This document shows, piece by piece, positions 23,828 through 32,433 of a stretch of DNA of 39,432 nucleotides. The stretch lies in assembly GCF_000350085.1 (NCBI RefSeq), contig NZ_CAUM01000127.1:1-39432 (forward strand), read 5' to 3'. Origin of the DNA: Mesorhizobium metallidurans STM 2683 (GTDB lineage: Bacteria > Pseudomonadota > Alphaproteobacteria > Rhizobiales > Rhizobiaceae). The number at the start of each line of letters is the position of its first letter. Within the stretch, counting starts at the first letter, position 1. The notes under the pieces were generated by a model. That model saw only the letters and a program-made list of their open reading frames with translations, was not told the DNA's origin and searched no databases. The position numbers and the translations under genes are program-made.

Positions 23828-26418
23828 AATCTCACGTCAAAGCAGTTGTCATCGGCGGCGGTGTCGTTGGCTGCTCGGTGCTCTATCATCTGGCCAAGGC
23901 CGGCTGGACCGACATCATGCTGATCGAACGCTCGGAACTCACCTCCGGTTCGTCCTGGCACGCGGCGGGCGGCTTCCACACGCTGAACGGCGACCCCAAT
24001 GTCGCCAAGCTGCAGGCCTATACGGTGCAGCTCTATAAGGAGATCGAGGAACTTTCCGGCCAGTCCTGCTCGCTGCACCTGACCGGCGGCGTGATGATGG
24101 CCGATACGCCGGAACGCATGGACTTCCTGCGCCTTGCCCATGCCAAGGGCCGTTATCTCGGCATGGACACAGAGCTGATCACGCCGTCCGAGGCCAAGGC
24201 GATGTTCCCGCTGATGGACGAGACCAACTTCGTCGGCGCCATGTGGGATCCGGTCGAGGGTCATCTCGACCCCTCCGGCACCACCATTGCGTATTCGAAG
24301 GCGGCGAAAAAGCTTGGCGCCGAGATCGTGCTGCGCAACCGCGTCGTCGAACTGACGCAGGAGGTCGACGGCACCTGGAACGTCGTCACCGAGCAAGGCA
24401 CGGTGAAGGCCGAGCACGTCGTCAACTGCGGCGGCCTGTGGGCGCGTGAGATCGGCCGCATGGTCGGCGTCGAACTGCCGGTGCTGGCGATGGAGCACAT
24501 GTATCTGCTGACCGAACCCATGCCGGAAGTAGAGGCATTCAACAAGTCGACCGGCCGCGAGATGATCGGCGTGCTCGACTTCAAGGGCGAGATCTACACC
24601 CGCCAGGAGCGCAACGGCATCCTGCTCGGCACCTATGAGAAGGCCTGCAAGCCGTGGTCGCCGGTCAACACGCCTTGGGATTTCGGCCATGAGCTGCTGC
24701 AACCCGACATCGACCGCATCGCACCATCGCTGGAAATCGGCTTCAAGCATTTCCCCGGCATTGAGAAGGCCGGCATCAAGCAGATCATCAACGGCCCCTT
24801 CACCTTCGCGCTCGACGGCAATCCGCTGGTCGGCCCGGTACAGGGCCTGACCAATTTCTGGTGCGCCTGTGCCGTCATGGCCGGCTTCAGCCAGGGCGGC
24901 GGCGTGGGTCTCGCGCTGTCCAACTGGATGGTCCATGGCGATCCGGGCTTCGACGTCTGGGGCATGGACGTGGCCCGCTTTGGCGAGTGGGCGAGCCTGC
25001 GCTACACCAATGCCAAGGTGCGCGAGAACTATTCGCGCCGCTTCTCAATCCGCTTCCCCAATGAGGAACTGCCGGCCGCGCGCCCGGCGCAGACGACGCC
25101 CCTCTACGACACGATGTTGGCCAACAACGCGGTCATGGGTGACAGCTGGGGTCTCGAAACCCCGCTCTGGTTCGCGCCGAAGGGCAAGGAGCCGAAGGAC
25201 ATCGTCTCCTTCCACCGCTCCAACGATTTCGGCCCAATCGGCGAGGAAGTGCGTGCCACGCGCGAGAAGGTCGGCGTCACCGAGATCGCCAACTTCGCCA
25301 AATACGAAGTGTCGGGACCGGGGGCGGAAGATTTCCTCAACCGGCTGATGACCAATCGCATGCCGAAGACCGGCCGCATCGTGCTGACCCCGATGATCAA
25401 CGAATTCGGCAAGCTCATCGGCGACTTCACCATCGCCAAGGCTGGCCCAAGGGATGGGGAGGACCGCTTCATGATCTGGGGCTCGTCCGCCGCGCAGAAG
25501 TACCATATGCGCTGGTTCGAGAAGCATCTGCCGAAGGATGGCCCAAGGGCGTCAGAGGTCCGTATCCACCGCTTCGACCAGACGCTGGTCGGTCTGTCGA
25601 TCGCCGGACCGAAATCGCGCGACCTGCTGCAAAAGCTGGTCGATGTCGACATCTCGACCAAAGCCTTCCGCTTCATGGATTTTCGCGAAATGGCGGTCGG
25701 CGGCGCGCCCTGCATGGTCAACCGCATCACCTATACCGGCGACCTCGGCTACGAGATCTGGATGGCGCCAGCCTATCAGCGCCTCGTCTACCACGCGATC
25801 AAGGAGGCCGGCGAGGAGTTCGGCCTCGTCGATTTCGGCATGCGCGCTCTGCTGTCGATGCGCCTGGAAAAGAATTTTCCGACCTGGTTCCGCGAACTGC
25901 GCCCGATCTACGGTCCGTTCGAAGGCTCGATGGATCGCTTCATCAAGCTGGAGAAGAACGATTTCATTGGCCGCGAGGCCGCCGCCAAGGAACAGGCGGA
26001 AGGGCCTAACCTGCGCCGCGTCTCCTTCTTCGTCGACGCGGCGGACGCCGATGTGATGGGCGACGAGCCGATCTGGGCCAAAGTCGGCAAGGACTATGGC
26101 ACGGTGGAAAAGCCGCATGGCTACGGGGCGCCGCGCTTCGACACCTCAGGCAAGGAAGTGCGCGGCTCCAAGGCGGCGCAAGGCGCCTCGGCCGTACGCG
26201 GCATCGTCGATGGCGACTGGCGCGTGGTCGGCTGGGTCACCTCCGGCGGCTATGCGCACTATGTCCAGAAGTCGATGGCGCAGGGCTATGTGCCGGCAGC
26301 GCTTGCCGAGGATGAGAGCACCGGACTGTTCGAGATCGAGATCCTCGGGCACCGGCGACCCGCCCGCATCAATGTCGAGCCGCCTTTTGATCCGAGCGGT
26401 GAGAAGATGCGGACGTAA
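23824..26418 (+). CDS. FAD-dependent dimethylglycine/sarcosine dehydrogenase-like protein with GcvT domain
   Basis: This 864-residue protein fuses a D-amino acid oxidase-type FAD domain to a folate-binding aminomethyltransferase (GcvT) domain. The FAD motif is VVIGGGVVGCSVLYHLAKAG (residues 8-27). His46 in GSSWHAAGG matches the His to which FAD is covalently bound in dimethylglycine dehydrogenase. The GcvT part starts near residue 470 (VSFHRSNDFGPIGEEVRATR) and includes LSIAGPKSRDLLQKL, YTGDLGYEIWM and the end region RGIVDGDWRVVGWVTSGGY. In the family an N-methyl group is oxidised to the iminium level and passed to tetrahydrofolate as methylene-THF. It follows the MttB-family and DUF559 genes and fits stepwise demethylation of betaine-type compounds. 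Whether the substrate is dimethylglycine, sarcosine or a related amine cannot be told. Confidence 0.92.
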   Translation: MKSHVKAVVIGGGVVGCSVLYHLAKAGWTDIMLIERSELTSGSSWHAAGGFHTLNGDPNVAKLQAYTVQLYKEIEELSGQSCSLHLTGGVMMADTPERMDFLRLAHAKGRYLGMDTELITPSEAKAMFPLMDETNFVGAMWDPVEGHLDPSGTTIAYSKAAKKLGAEIVLRNRVVELTQEVDGTWNVVTEQGTVKAEHVVNCGGLWAREIGRMVGVELPVLAMEHMYLLTEPMPEVEAFNKSTGREMIGVLDFKGEIYTRQERNGILLGTYEKACKPWSPVNTPWDFGHELLQPDIDRIAPSLEIGFKHFPGIEKAGIKQIINGPFTFALDGNPLVGPVQGLTNFWCACAVMAGFSQGGGVGLALSNWMVHGDPGFDVWGMDVARFGEWASLRYTNAKVRENYSRRFSIRFPNEELPAARPAQTTPLYDTMLANNAVMGDSWGLETPLWFAPKGKEPKDIVSFHRSNDFGPIGEEVRATREKVGVTEIANFAKYEVSGPGAEDFLNRLMTNRMPKTGRIVLTPMINEFGKLIGDFTIAKAGPRDGEDRFMIWGSSAAQKYHMRWFEKHLPKDGPRASEVRIHRFDQTLVGLSIAGPKSRDLLQKLVDVDISTKAFRFMDFREMAVGGAPCMVNRITYTGDLGYEIWMAPAYQRLVYHAIKEAGEEFGLVDFGMRALLSMRLEKNFPTWFRELRPIYGPFEGSMDRFIKLEKNDFIGREAAAKEQAEGPNLRRVSFFVDAADADVMGDEPIWAKVGKDYGTVEKPHGYGAPRFDTSGKEVRGSKAAQGASAVRGIVDGDWRVVGWVTSGGYAHYVQKSMAQGYVPAALAEDESTGLFEIEILGHRRPARINVEPPFDPSGEKMRT

Positions 26419-26459
26419 GGCGTGGTCAAGGCTGCTGCGCCAAAGCTGCTACCCAGATT

Positions 26460-28040
26460 GTGCAAGGCATGGTCTTCATGCTAGCGGAGCCGGCGACGAA
26501 TATCCCGGCACGGGCGATGATCTCCTTGAAGCATTCCATGAAACGGGCCGAGTGGCTCGCCGAGGCCAGGATCGGCCCGTTCCCCGCGGCGATCGTCATG
26601 GTCGCGCTTTACTGCTGCATTCAGATCGCCGTGTTGCCGCTGGTCAGCCTCTGGGCGGGAACCGGCGTCGGCATCGATGACTCCGAACAGCTCATGTATA
26701 TGCGGTTTTTATGGGCCGGCTATGGCGGCTCGCAGCCGCCGCTCTATTCCTGGCTCGGCTGGCTGACGTCGTCCGTGTTCGGAACCAACATCGTCACGCT
26801 CAAAATCCTGAAATACTCCCTGATTTTCATTGGCTTGACGTCGGTCTTCGTCGCCGTGCGCAAACTGGGGTACTCCCAGCGAACCGCGGTAGCTTCGATG
26901 TTCGGCCTGTGGCTGTTTCCCCAGGTGATCTGGGAAATGCAGCACACCTTGTCGCACAGCGTCGCCGCCTTGTGTTTTTCGGGGGTGCTGCTGCTTGCGC
27001 TGATCCAGCTTTTGCAGCGCAAGTCACCACTGGCCTATGTCCTGTTCGGACTGGCGGTCGGCGCGGCCATCCTGGCGAAATACAACAATTTCATCCTGCT
27101 CGGCGCGATGATGGCGGCGGCCTTGTCGCTGCGCGAAGCGCGCCGGGCCTTTCTGCGCCCGCAGATCGCGATCAGCATGGTCATGGCACTGCTGGTGTGC
27201 CTGCCGACCCTGTACTGGAACGCCACGCATCCGGGCGACTTGCTGGCGCGCAGCTACAAGTTCGGCATCGATGAAGGCGGCGGTCCTCTGCTCATCCGAT
27301 GGAACGGCATCGTCGACCTCGGCAAAGCCGCGCTGAATTTTGCCATCCTGCCGCTCGTGATTTTTGCGGTGGCAATGCTGGCGGGGCGGGTCGTTCCATC
27401 GACGCTACGCGAACGATTTCCCGATTCCGAGAAGCTGCTGTGGCGCATTCTCGGCTTCGGTATCTGCATCACCATCATCCTGGTGCTCGCCAGCGGCGCC
27501 ACCCGGTTCCAGGACCGCTGGTTGCTGCCGATCCTGCTTTTTCTGCCTGTCGCTTTCGCCGTCCGCATGGACGCTCTTGGCAACAACGGCAGGACCGCGC
27601 AAAACCTCGTCATCACCGTTGCAGCAGCACTGGCGATTCTGATCGTGCCCGCGACATGGGCCTATCAGGTCTATGGCGGAAAGGGCATGGGGCGCGTCGT
27701 CCGCCTGGACTACCAGACCTTGTACCGCGACCTGACCGCGGATGGCCCGATCAAGACGGTCACGTCGGACTGGCACTGGGTCGGAAACCTCAGGCTCGCC
27801 GACCCCGACCTTGTCGTCCTCGGAAAAGAAGTGCCGGGCTTCGATGCCTTGCTGCAGGAGCCCGCCGTTCTGGTCTGGCTCGACAAGCCAAGCCCGGAGC
27901 CGGACATCCTGGAGCGCATCCATCAGGCAGGATTTGTCGTGGACGGTGCAAGCCGCAGCCTCAGGGTTCCCGAATTTTTCGGCTCTACGGAAGGCAGGCT
28001 CGTGAACGTCGCAAGGTTGAAGAAGCAGGACGCAAAATGA
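26460..28040 (+). CDS. Membrane glycosyltransferase, GT39/ArnT-like (PMT_2 family)
   Basis: This polytopic inner-membrane protein of up to 526 residues has the GT-C layout. After the first helix comes a periplasmic loop with GIDDSEQLMYMRFLWAGYGG and SQPPLYSWLGW, where the acidic pair and the PPLY segment fit the catalytic loop of polyprenyl-phosphate-dependent transferases. About 10 or more helices follow, then a C-terminal periplasmic domain of about 120 residues. Such enzymes add a sugar from a lipid-linked donor to lipid A, protein or another glycan. Start codons are ambiguous: GTG 26460, ATG 26469, ATG 26478 or ATG 26517; none has a clear ribosome binding site. Its stop overlaps the next start by ATGA. 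Its place among demethylation genes is unexplained. Confidence 0.82.
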   Translation: MQGMVFMLAEPATNIPARAMISLKHSMKRAEWLAEARIGPFPAAIVMVALYCCIQIAVLPLVSLWAGTGVGIDDSEQLMYMRFLWAGYGGSQPPLYSWLGWLTSSVFGTNIVTLKILKYSLIFIGLTSVFVAVRKLGYSQRTAVASMFGLWLFPQVIWEMQHTLSHSVAALCFSGVLLLALIQLLQRKSPLAYVLFGLAVGAAILAKYNNFILLGAMMAAALSLREARRAFLRPQIAISMVMALLVCLPTLYWNATHPGDLLARSYKFGIDEGGGPLLIRWNGIVDLGKAALNFAILPLVIFAVAMLAGRVVPSTLRERFPDSEKLLWRILGFGICITIILVLASGATRFQDRWLLPILLFLPVAFAVRMDALGNNGRTAQNLVITVAAALAILIVPATWAYQVYGGKGMGRVVRLDYQTLYRDLTADGPIKTVTSDWHWVGNLRLADPDLVVLGKEVPGFDALLQEPAVLVWLDKPSPEPDILERIHQAGFVVDGASRSLRVPEFFGSTEGRLVNVARLKKQDAK

Positions 28041-29404
28041 GCGGGCATGGCACCGAGCGACGGTTCGGTCGCCACCGCAAGATCATGCCGTTCGAGCCGG
28101 GCGAGGCCGGTTCCCTTGATGCACTGCGTCAGCAGTCGCGCCAGAAGGCCGCCGGACTTAACCAGCATGTGCTGGGCTATGGCGCCCTGGCGGAAGCCGA
28201 GTGGCAAGCCGCCGGCATCGCTTCTCCCGACCTGCCCACCATGCGCCAGTACCGGCTAGACCGTATCCGTGCCGAGCTGAAGCGCCGCGACTATGCGGGA
28301 GCCCTGCTCTACGACCCGGTCAACATCCGCTACGCGACCGACTCGACCAACATGCAGCTCTGGGTCGCGCACAATCCGACCAGGCATTGCTTCGTCGCCA
28401 CCGAAGGCCCGGTGGTGCTGTTCGACTATTTCTCCTGCGAGCATCTCTCCGACCATTCCGGTGTCGTTGACGAGGTGCGGCCGGCGGTGTCGTGGATATA
28501 TCTCTACAGCGGCGAGCTGACCGAGCAGAAGGTCCGCCGCTGGGCGGGCGGCATCGCCGATCTGGTAGCCGAACATGGCGGCGGCAACCGCCGCATCGCC
28601 GTCGATCACATCGACCCCGAAGGTGTCGAGGAACTCGCCCGTCTCGGCATTTCGATCGGCAATGGCGAAGCGGTGATGGAGAATGCGCGCCTGATCAAAT
28701 CGCCCGACGAGATCCTGGCCATGCGCCGGTCGGTCGTCGCATGCGAGGCAGCGATGGGCGAGATGGAAAAGGCGCTGAAGCCTGGTATTTCCGAAAACGA
28801 GTTGTGGGCCGAGCTGCACCGCGGCAACATTGCGCGCGGCGGCGAATGGATCGAGACCCGGCTGCTCGCGTCAGGCCCACGCACCAATCCATGGTTCCAG
28901 GAATGCTCGTCCCGCGTCATCGAGGCCGGCGATCTCGTCGCCTTCGACACCGACCTTATCGGCCCCTACGGCTTCTGCGCCGACCTGTCGCGCGTATGGC
29001 TCTGCGGCGACAAGAAGCCATCGAACGAACAGAGTGACCTCTACCGCATCGCCGCCGACCAGATCGCCCACAACACCGCCCTGATGCAGCCGGGGACGTC
29101 CTTCCGCGAACTTGTCGAACGCTCGGCGGTGCCGCCGGGCGATTGCTTCCCGACCCGCTATGGCGTGCTCTATCACGGCGTCGGCCTGGCCGACGAATAC
29201 CCGACGCTGCCGCATGCCAGCGACTGGACGCAAGACACGCCGGACGGCGTGCTCGAAGCCGGCATGGTGCTGTGCGTGGAGAGCTATATCGGTCGGCTTG
29301 GCGGCCACGAGGGCGTCAAGATCGAGGAGCAGATCCTGATCACCGAAACCGGCAATGAGCAGCTTTCGAGCTACCCGCTCGATGAGCGGCTGCTCGGCGG
29401 CTGA
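28037..29404 (+). CDS. M24-family protein resembling DMSP lyase DddP
   Basis: This 455-residue protein has the pita-bread fold of M24 metallopeptidases: metal ligands Asp304 and Asp306 in AFDTDLIGPYG, Asp316 in ADLSRVW, His380 in YHGVGLADE, Glu415 in LCVES and Glu430 in VKIEEQ. Several stretches match what I remember of DddP, which cleaves dimethylsulfoniopropionate to dimethyl sulfide and acrylate: DPVNIRYATDSTNMQLW, GGEWIETRLLASGPRTNPWF and FDTDLIGPYG. Asp386, six residues after the metal His, corresponds to the catalytic Asp proposed for DddP. True aminopeptidase P or creatinase enzymes lack these segments. It starts by ATGA overlap with the glycosyltransferase gene. The alternative is a relative acting on another betaine-like compound; no assay supports DMSP here. 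Confidence 0.82.
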   Translation: MSGHGTERRFGRHRKIMPFEPGEAGSLDALRQQSRQKAAGLNQHVLGYGALAEAEWQAAGIASPDLPTMRQYRLDRIRAELKRRDYAGALLYDPVNIRYATDSTNMQLWVAHNPTRHCFVATEGPVVLFDYFSCEHLSDHSGVVDEVRPAVSWIYLYSGELTEQKVRRWAGGIADLVAEHGGGNRRIAVDHIDPEGVEELARLGISIGNGEAVMENARLIKSPDEILAMRRSVVACEAAMGEMEKALKPGISENELWAELHRGNIARGGEWIETRLLASGPRTNPWFQECSSRVIEAGDLVAFDTDLIGPYGFCADLSRVWLCGDKKPSNEQSDLYRIAADQIAHNTALMQPGTSFRELVERSAVPPGDCFPTRYGVLYHGVGLADEYPTLPHASDWTQDTPDGVLEAGMVLCVESYIGRLGGHEGVKIEEQILITETGNEQLSSYPLDERLLGG

Positions 29405-29422
29405 TCGCCTCCGGACCGGATT

Positions 29423-30223
29423 TCAGCCAACCGCCGCGACAGCCTCGCGCAACGCGGCGACGATCTTTTCCGGCATCGTCCTGGCGGTGATGAAGGCCAG
29501 GCCTTTGCGGCGCCCCGTCCAGCCGACGACCTTCACCGCTTGCGCCGCCGGCTCGAAGCGCTGCGCCAGCGCCCAGCTCTCGCAGTCGATGGCCGCGACA
29601 TCGGCCGTGCCCTCGGCAATAGCGACGATAGAAGCGCGATGGCCGCCGCTTGGCAGCCGCTCCGCAAAGAGGTCGAAGTTCTCTCTCATCGCCTCCAGAT
29701 CGCGCTTCAGCCCGAGGAAGCCCGACATCGAACCGGTATCGTTGAAGGTGAAGCGCTTGCCGCGCAACAGATCGAACGGGATCAGCGGAGCGCCGTCATA
29801 CGGCGACGCAACCGATGGCCCGCCATCCGCCGGCATCACCAGAGCGCTGGAATAGAGTTCGCCCTGGCCGCCTTCATATGCATCGTAGCTCGGCTGGGCG
29901 ACCACCTGGACATGCGCCGACAGGCCGAGGTCCATCGGTCCCCAGCAGGTCTGCGCAAAGAGCAGCGCCGGATGCAGCCAGAGCCCATGGAAGTCGAGCT
30001 CGTCCGGCGGCAATGTCGCGGGATCAGGGGCGATGACCTTGCCGTCGCCGTCGCGAATGCCGCCCGGTACCGGCGGCAGGTCGCCATTGACGCGGGCAAG
30101 CGCTTCGGGCGCGTCGATGCCTTTCTGCCTGATAGCATCGCGCAGCGGCACCCACTGGGCGTCGACCTCTGCCCGCATTTCCGGCCAGTCATACATCGGC
30201 AACGCCGCAACGAATTCGCTCAT
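29423..30223 (-). CDS. PhnD/SsuA/transferrin-like substrate-binding domain protein without signal peptide
   Basis: This 266-residue protein matches phosphate/phosphonate-type (PhnD-like) binding proteins: ELYSSALVMPADGG in the first lobe, FTFNDTGSMSGFLGLKRDL at the ligand cleft, and ADVAAIDCESWAL, the usual D-A-A-x-x-C/S element, before the last helices KGLAFITARTMPEKIVAALREAV. It starts MSEFVAALPMYDWPEM with no signal peptide and no lipobox, so it appears cytoplasmic, unlike transporter receptors. No permease or ATPase lies nearby. Such solitary members may act as soluble sensors or have been mis-started. It converges with the DddP-like gene, with only 18 bases between the stops. Binding to a phosphonate is not established. 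Confidence 0.75.
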   Translation of the reverse strand: MSEFVAALPMYDWPEMRAEVDAQWVPLRDAIRQKGIDAPEALARVNGDLPPVPGGIRDGDGKVIAPDPATLPPDELDFHGLWLHPALLFAQTCWGPMDLGLSAHVQVVAQPSYDAYEGGQGELYSSALVMPADGGPSVASPYDGAPLIPFDLLRGKRFTFNDTGSMSGFLGLKRDLEAMRENFDLFAERLPSGGHRASIVAIAEGTADVAAIDCESWALAQRFEPAAQAVKVVGWTGRRKGLAFITARTMPEKIVAALREAVAAVG

Positions 30224-30319
30224 GCCGGAAATCGACCGTTATGCCCAAAGGATTGACGAAATCACGGACGCCAAGCGCCCACCACAAGCATAGTCGCTAG
30301 CGCGACAAAGCTGCAAAAC

Positions 30320-31330
30320 TCATTCTTTCGGCGGCTCGGCCGGAACCGGTGCGCTGCCAAGCCCATTGAGGCTACGCGCCCTGACGCGCGGCTTGAAGGC
30401 CCTGCCCGGCTCCGGCGCGCGCCTGAGCACGGGATGGACGATCGGCTCCTTCGCCTTGAAGGCGTAGGCCCTGAGCAGCGCGAAATAATTCGGATAGGCG
30501 TAGCCATTGTTCATCCGCAGCCACTCGTCCCGGCGGTCGGCAAACAGTTTCGGCAGCCGGTACCAGGCAACCGTCGGGCTCTTGTGATGGACGAAATGGA
30601 GATTGTTGTTGAGGAACAGAAAGGACAGCGGCGAACGCTCGACGATCACCGTGCGGCCCTCCGGATGCTCCGACCATTGGTGCTCGGCGAAAGTGCGGAT
30701 CGAGATCAGCGACTGGCCGAGCCACACCGGCACCAGGATGTAGAGCCACAGCGGGATGCCGAAGCCGAATTGCACGATGGACAGCACCGCCGCGAGGCCG
30801 ATGGCGTGCAGCAGCCACGCCTTGCGGATCGCTCTGTCGCCGGCGGCCATCTGCTTGGCGTCGTCGATGAAGAAGCCGATGCAGGAGAGCCACGGGCCGA
30901 GCACGAAGCGGCCGATCATGGTGTTGTTGATCTTGAGCACGAACTTCATCGCCGGCGGCAATTCGTCATGATGCCACAGCGCCTTGTAGTAGCTCTCGGG
31001 GTCGTCGAGCGGATCGGTCAGCCGTTCGTCGGCATGGTGGCGCAGATGAATGGTCTTGAAACGGCGATACGGCCAGACGAGACCGATCGGCAGGAAGACG
31101 AAAGCCTCGTTGAGCCCCGCGTTGCGCGTCGGATGACCGTGCAGCACTTCGTGCATGATCGATGATTGCAGCGCGGCGGTAAAGGCCAATATGGCGAGAG
31201 CGAGGATCGGATAGGACGGCCAGATCAGGAAGCCGGTGACGAGCCAGATGCCGTAGCAGAAAAAGGCGAGAAACACGGTCGGCCATTCGATGGCCGGTGC
31301 ATTGCGTCGTCTGTTGCCCATGCTCGTCAT
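30320..31330 (-). CDS. Membrane fatty acid desaturase
   Basis: This 336-residue integral membrane diiron enzyme has the three His clusters of fatty acid desaturases: HEVLHGHP (about residues 60-67), HLRHHADE (about 95-102) and HFVHHKSP around residue 245. Hydrophobic segments flank them in pairs as expected for four membrane passes. It introduces a double bond or hydroxyl group into a lipid acyl chain using oxygen. Start options are the ATG at 31330, a GTG at 31342 with GGAAAG upstream, and an ATG at 31321. It diverges from the XRE regulator gene across about 230 bases. The exact substrate and regiochemistry cannot be read; the C-terminal 45 residues are Pro- and Arg-rich and poorly conserved in appearance. 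Confidence 0.9.
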   Translation of the reverse strand: MTSMGNRRRNAPAIEWPTVFLAFFCYGIWLVTGFLIWPSYPILALAILAFTAALQSSIMHEVLHGHPTRNAGLNEAFVFLPIGLVWPYRRFKTIHLRHHADERLTDPLDDPESYYKALWHHDELPPAMKFVLKINNTMIGRFVLGPWLSCIGFFIDDAKQMAAGDRAIRKAWLLHAIGLAAVLSIVQFGFGIPLWLYILVPVWLGQSLISIRTFAEHQWSEHPEGRTVIVERSPLSFLFLNNNLHFVHHKSPTVAWYRLPKLFADRRDEWLRMNNGYAYPNYFALLRAYAFKAKEPIVHPVLRRAPEPGRAFKPRVRARSLNGLGSAPVPAEPPKE

Positions 31331-31372
31331 GCTATCGACCACCGCTTTCCAGTCGCCGGAACCATTTTGATT

Positions 31373-31392
31373 CCTGACAGCATTGTGTCAGG
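31373..31392. promoter_or_regulatory. Inverted repeat between desaturase and XRE regulator
   Basis: CCTGACA (31373-31379) and TGTCAGG (31386-31392) form a perfect seven-base inverted repeat with a six-base spacer. It sits in the divergent intergenic region, about 40 bases upstream of the desaturase start and about 165 bases upstream of the XRE gene start. A DNA-binding site is possible, for example for the XRE protein itself, but there is no second copy to support it. Confidence 0.35.
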
Positions 31393-31558
31393 AGCATTGA
31401 ATTGCTGCAACGCGACAAAGCGCACAAGATGTTGCGATTGCGCATTTTCAGCCGCATATGTTATGTTTTGTAAACACCTTCATGGATTCATTTACGCCTG
31501 AGGTGCCGCCTTGGCGGCTTGGGCGAAAATTTTTCCTTCCAACGGCCGGAACGACGAT

Positions 31559-32401
31559 ATGGACAAGCGCGACCTGTCGACGATCTTTCGCGAGCGTCTG
31601 AAAATGCTCTTGACACGGTCCGATCTGAACCAGTCCGCTTTCGCAACGGCGGTGGGCATCGACCGTTCAGCGCTGTCGCAGCTTCTGTCCGGCGCCTCGA
31701 CCCGCCTGCCCCGCGCCGAGACGCTGCTCAACATCGCCGCCGAATTCAAGGTGTCGCTCGACTGGCTGCTCGGCCTCAGCCAGGACGAGGGCGTCACCGG
31801 CGAAATCCGCGAGAGCCTCGAGATCGAGGAGGCGCCCGACGGTTTCGACCGCACGCTGCTGGCCAGATGGCATGCCGAGGCCGCCGGCACGAAAATCCGC
31901 TACGTGCCGGCCGGCATTCCGGACCTTCTGCGCACCGAGGCGCTCGTCGACTATGAAGCGCGCATCGCCAACAAGAGCCGCGAGGCGCAGGCCGGCGAAA
32001 CGCAGTACCGCATCGACTACAACCGGCGGCCGGAAACCGACATGGAAGTCTGCATGCCGCGCCATACGCTGGAGATCTTTGCGCGCGGGCTGGGCGTGTG
32101 GGATCGTTTTCCCGAAGCCGAACGCCACCAGCAGCTTCTCCACATGGCAACGCTGCTCGATGACCTTTATCCGACCTTCCGCCTGTTTCTCTATGACGGG
32201 CGGATGCGCTATTCGATCCCCTACACCATCTTCGGGCCCTATCGTGCCGCCATCTATGTCGGAGACATGTATCTGGTGCTCAACGCGACCCAGCCGGTCC
32301 GCACGCTGACCAGCCATTTCGACAATCTGATCCGCGCGGCGGACGTCAACGCGCATGAGGCCGCCAGCTTCACGCAAAGGCTGGCCGAGATGCGATTTTG
32401 A
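31559..32401 (+). CDS. XRE family transcriptional regulator
   Basis: This 280-residue protein has an N-terminal Cro/C1-type helix-turn-helix: RDLSTIFRERLKMLLTRSDL, then NQSAFATAVGIDRSALSQLLSG with both HTH helices, then LLNIAAEFKVSLDWLLGLS. The C-terminal 190 residues form a ligand or effector domain I cannot name, with RRPETDMEVCMPRHTLEIFA and RMRYSIPYTIFGPYRAAIY (two adjacent segments). I start at the ATG at 31559; an in-frame extension to 31511 has no better signal. It lies between a divergent desaturase gene and the betaine-homocysteine methyltransferase gene, 91 bases upstream of the latter, so it may control either. Confidence 0.88.
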   Translation: MDKRDLSTIFRERLKMLLTRSDLNQSAFATAVGIDRSALSQLLSGASTRLPRAETLLNIAAEFKVSLDWLLGLSQDEGVTGEIRESLEIEEAPDGFDRTLLARWHAEAAGTKIRYVPAGIPDLLRTEALVDYEARIANKSREAQAGETQYRIDYNRRPETDMEVCMPRHTLEIFARGLGVWDRFPEAERHQQLLHMATLLDDLYPTFRLFLYDGRMRYSIPYTIFGPYRAAIYVGDMYLVLNATQPVRTLTSHFDNLIRAADVNAHEAASFTQRLAEMRF

Positions 32402-32433
32402 CAGGCGACAGCGCGCCTCTCGACATTGACGTC

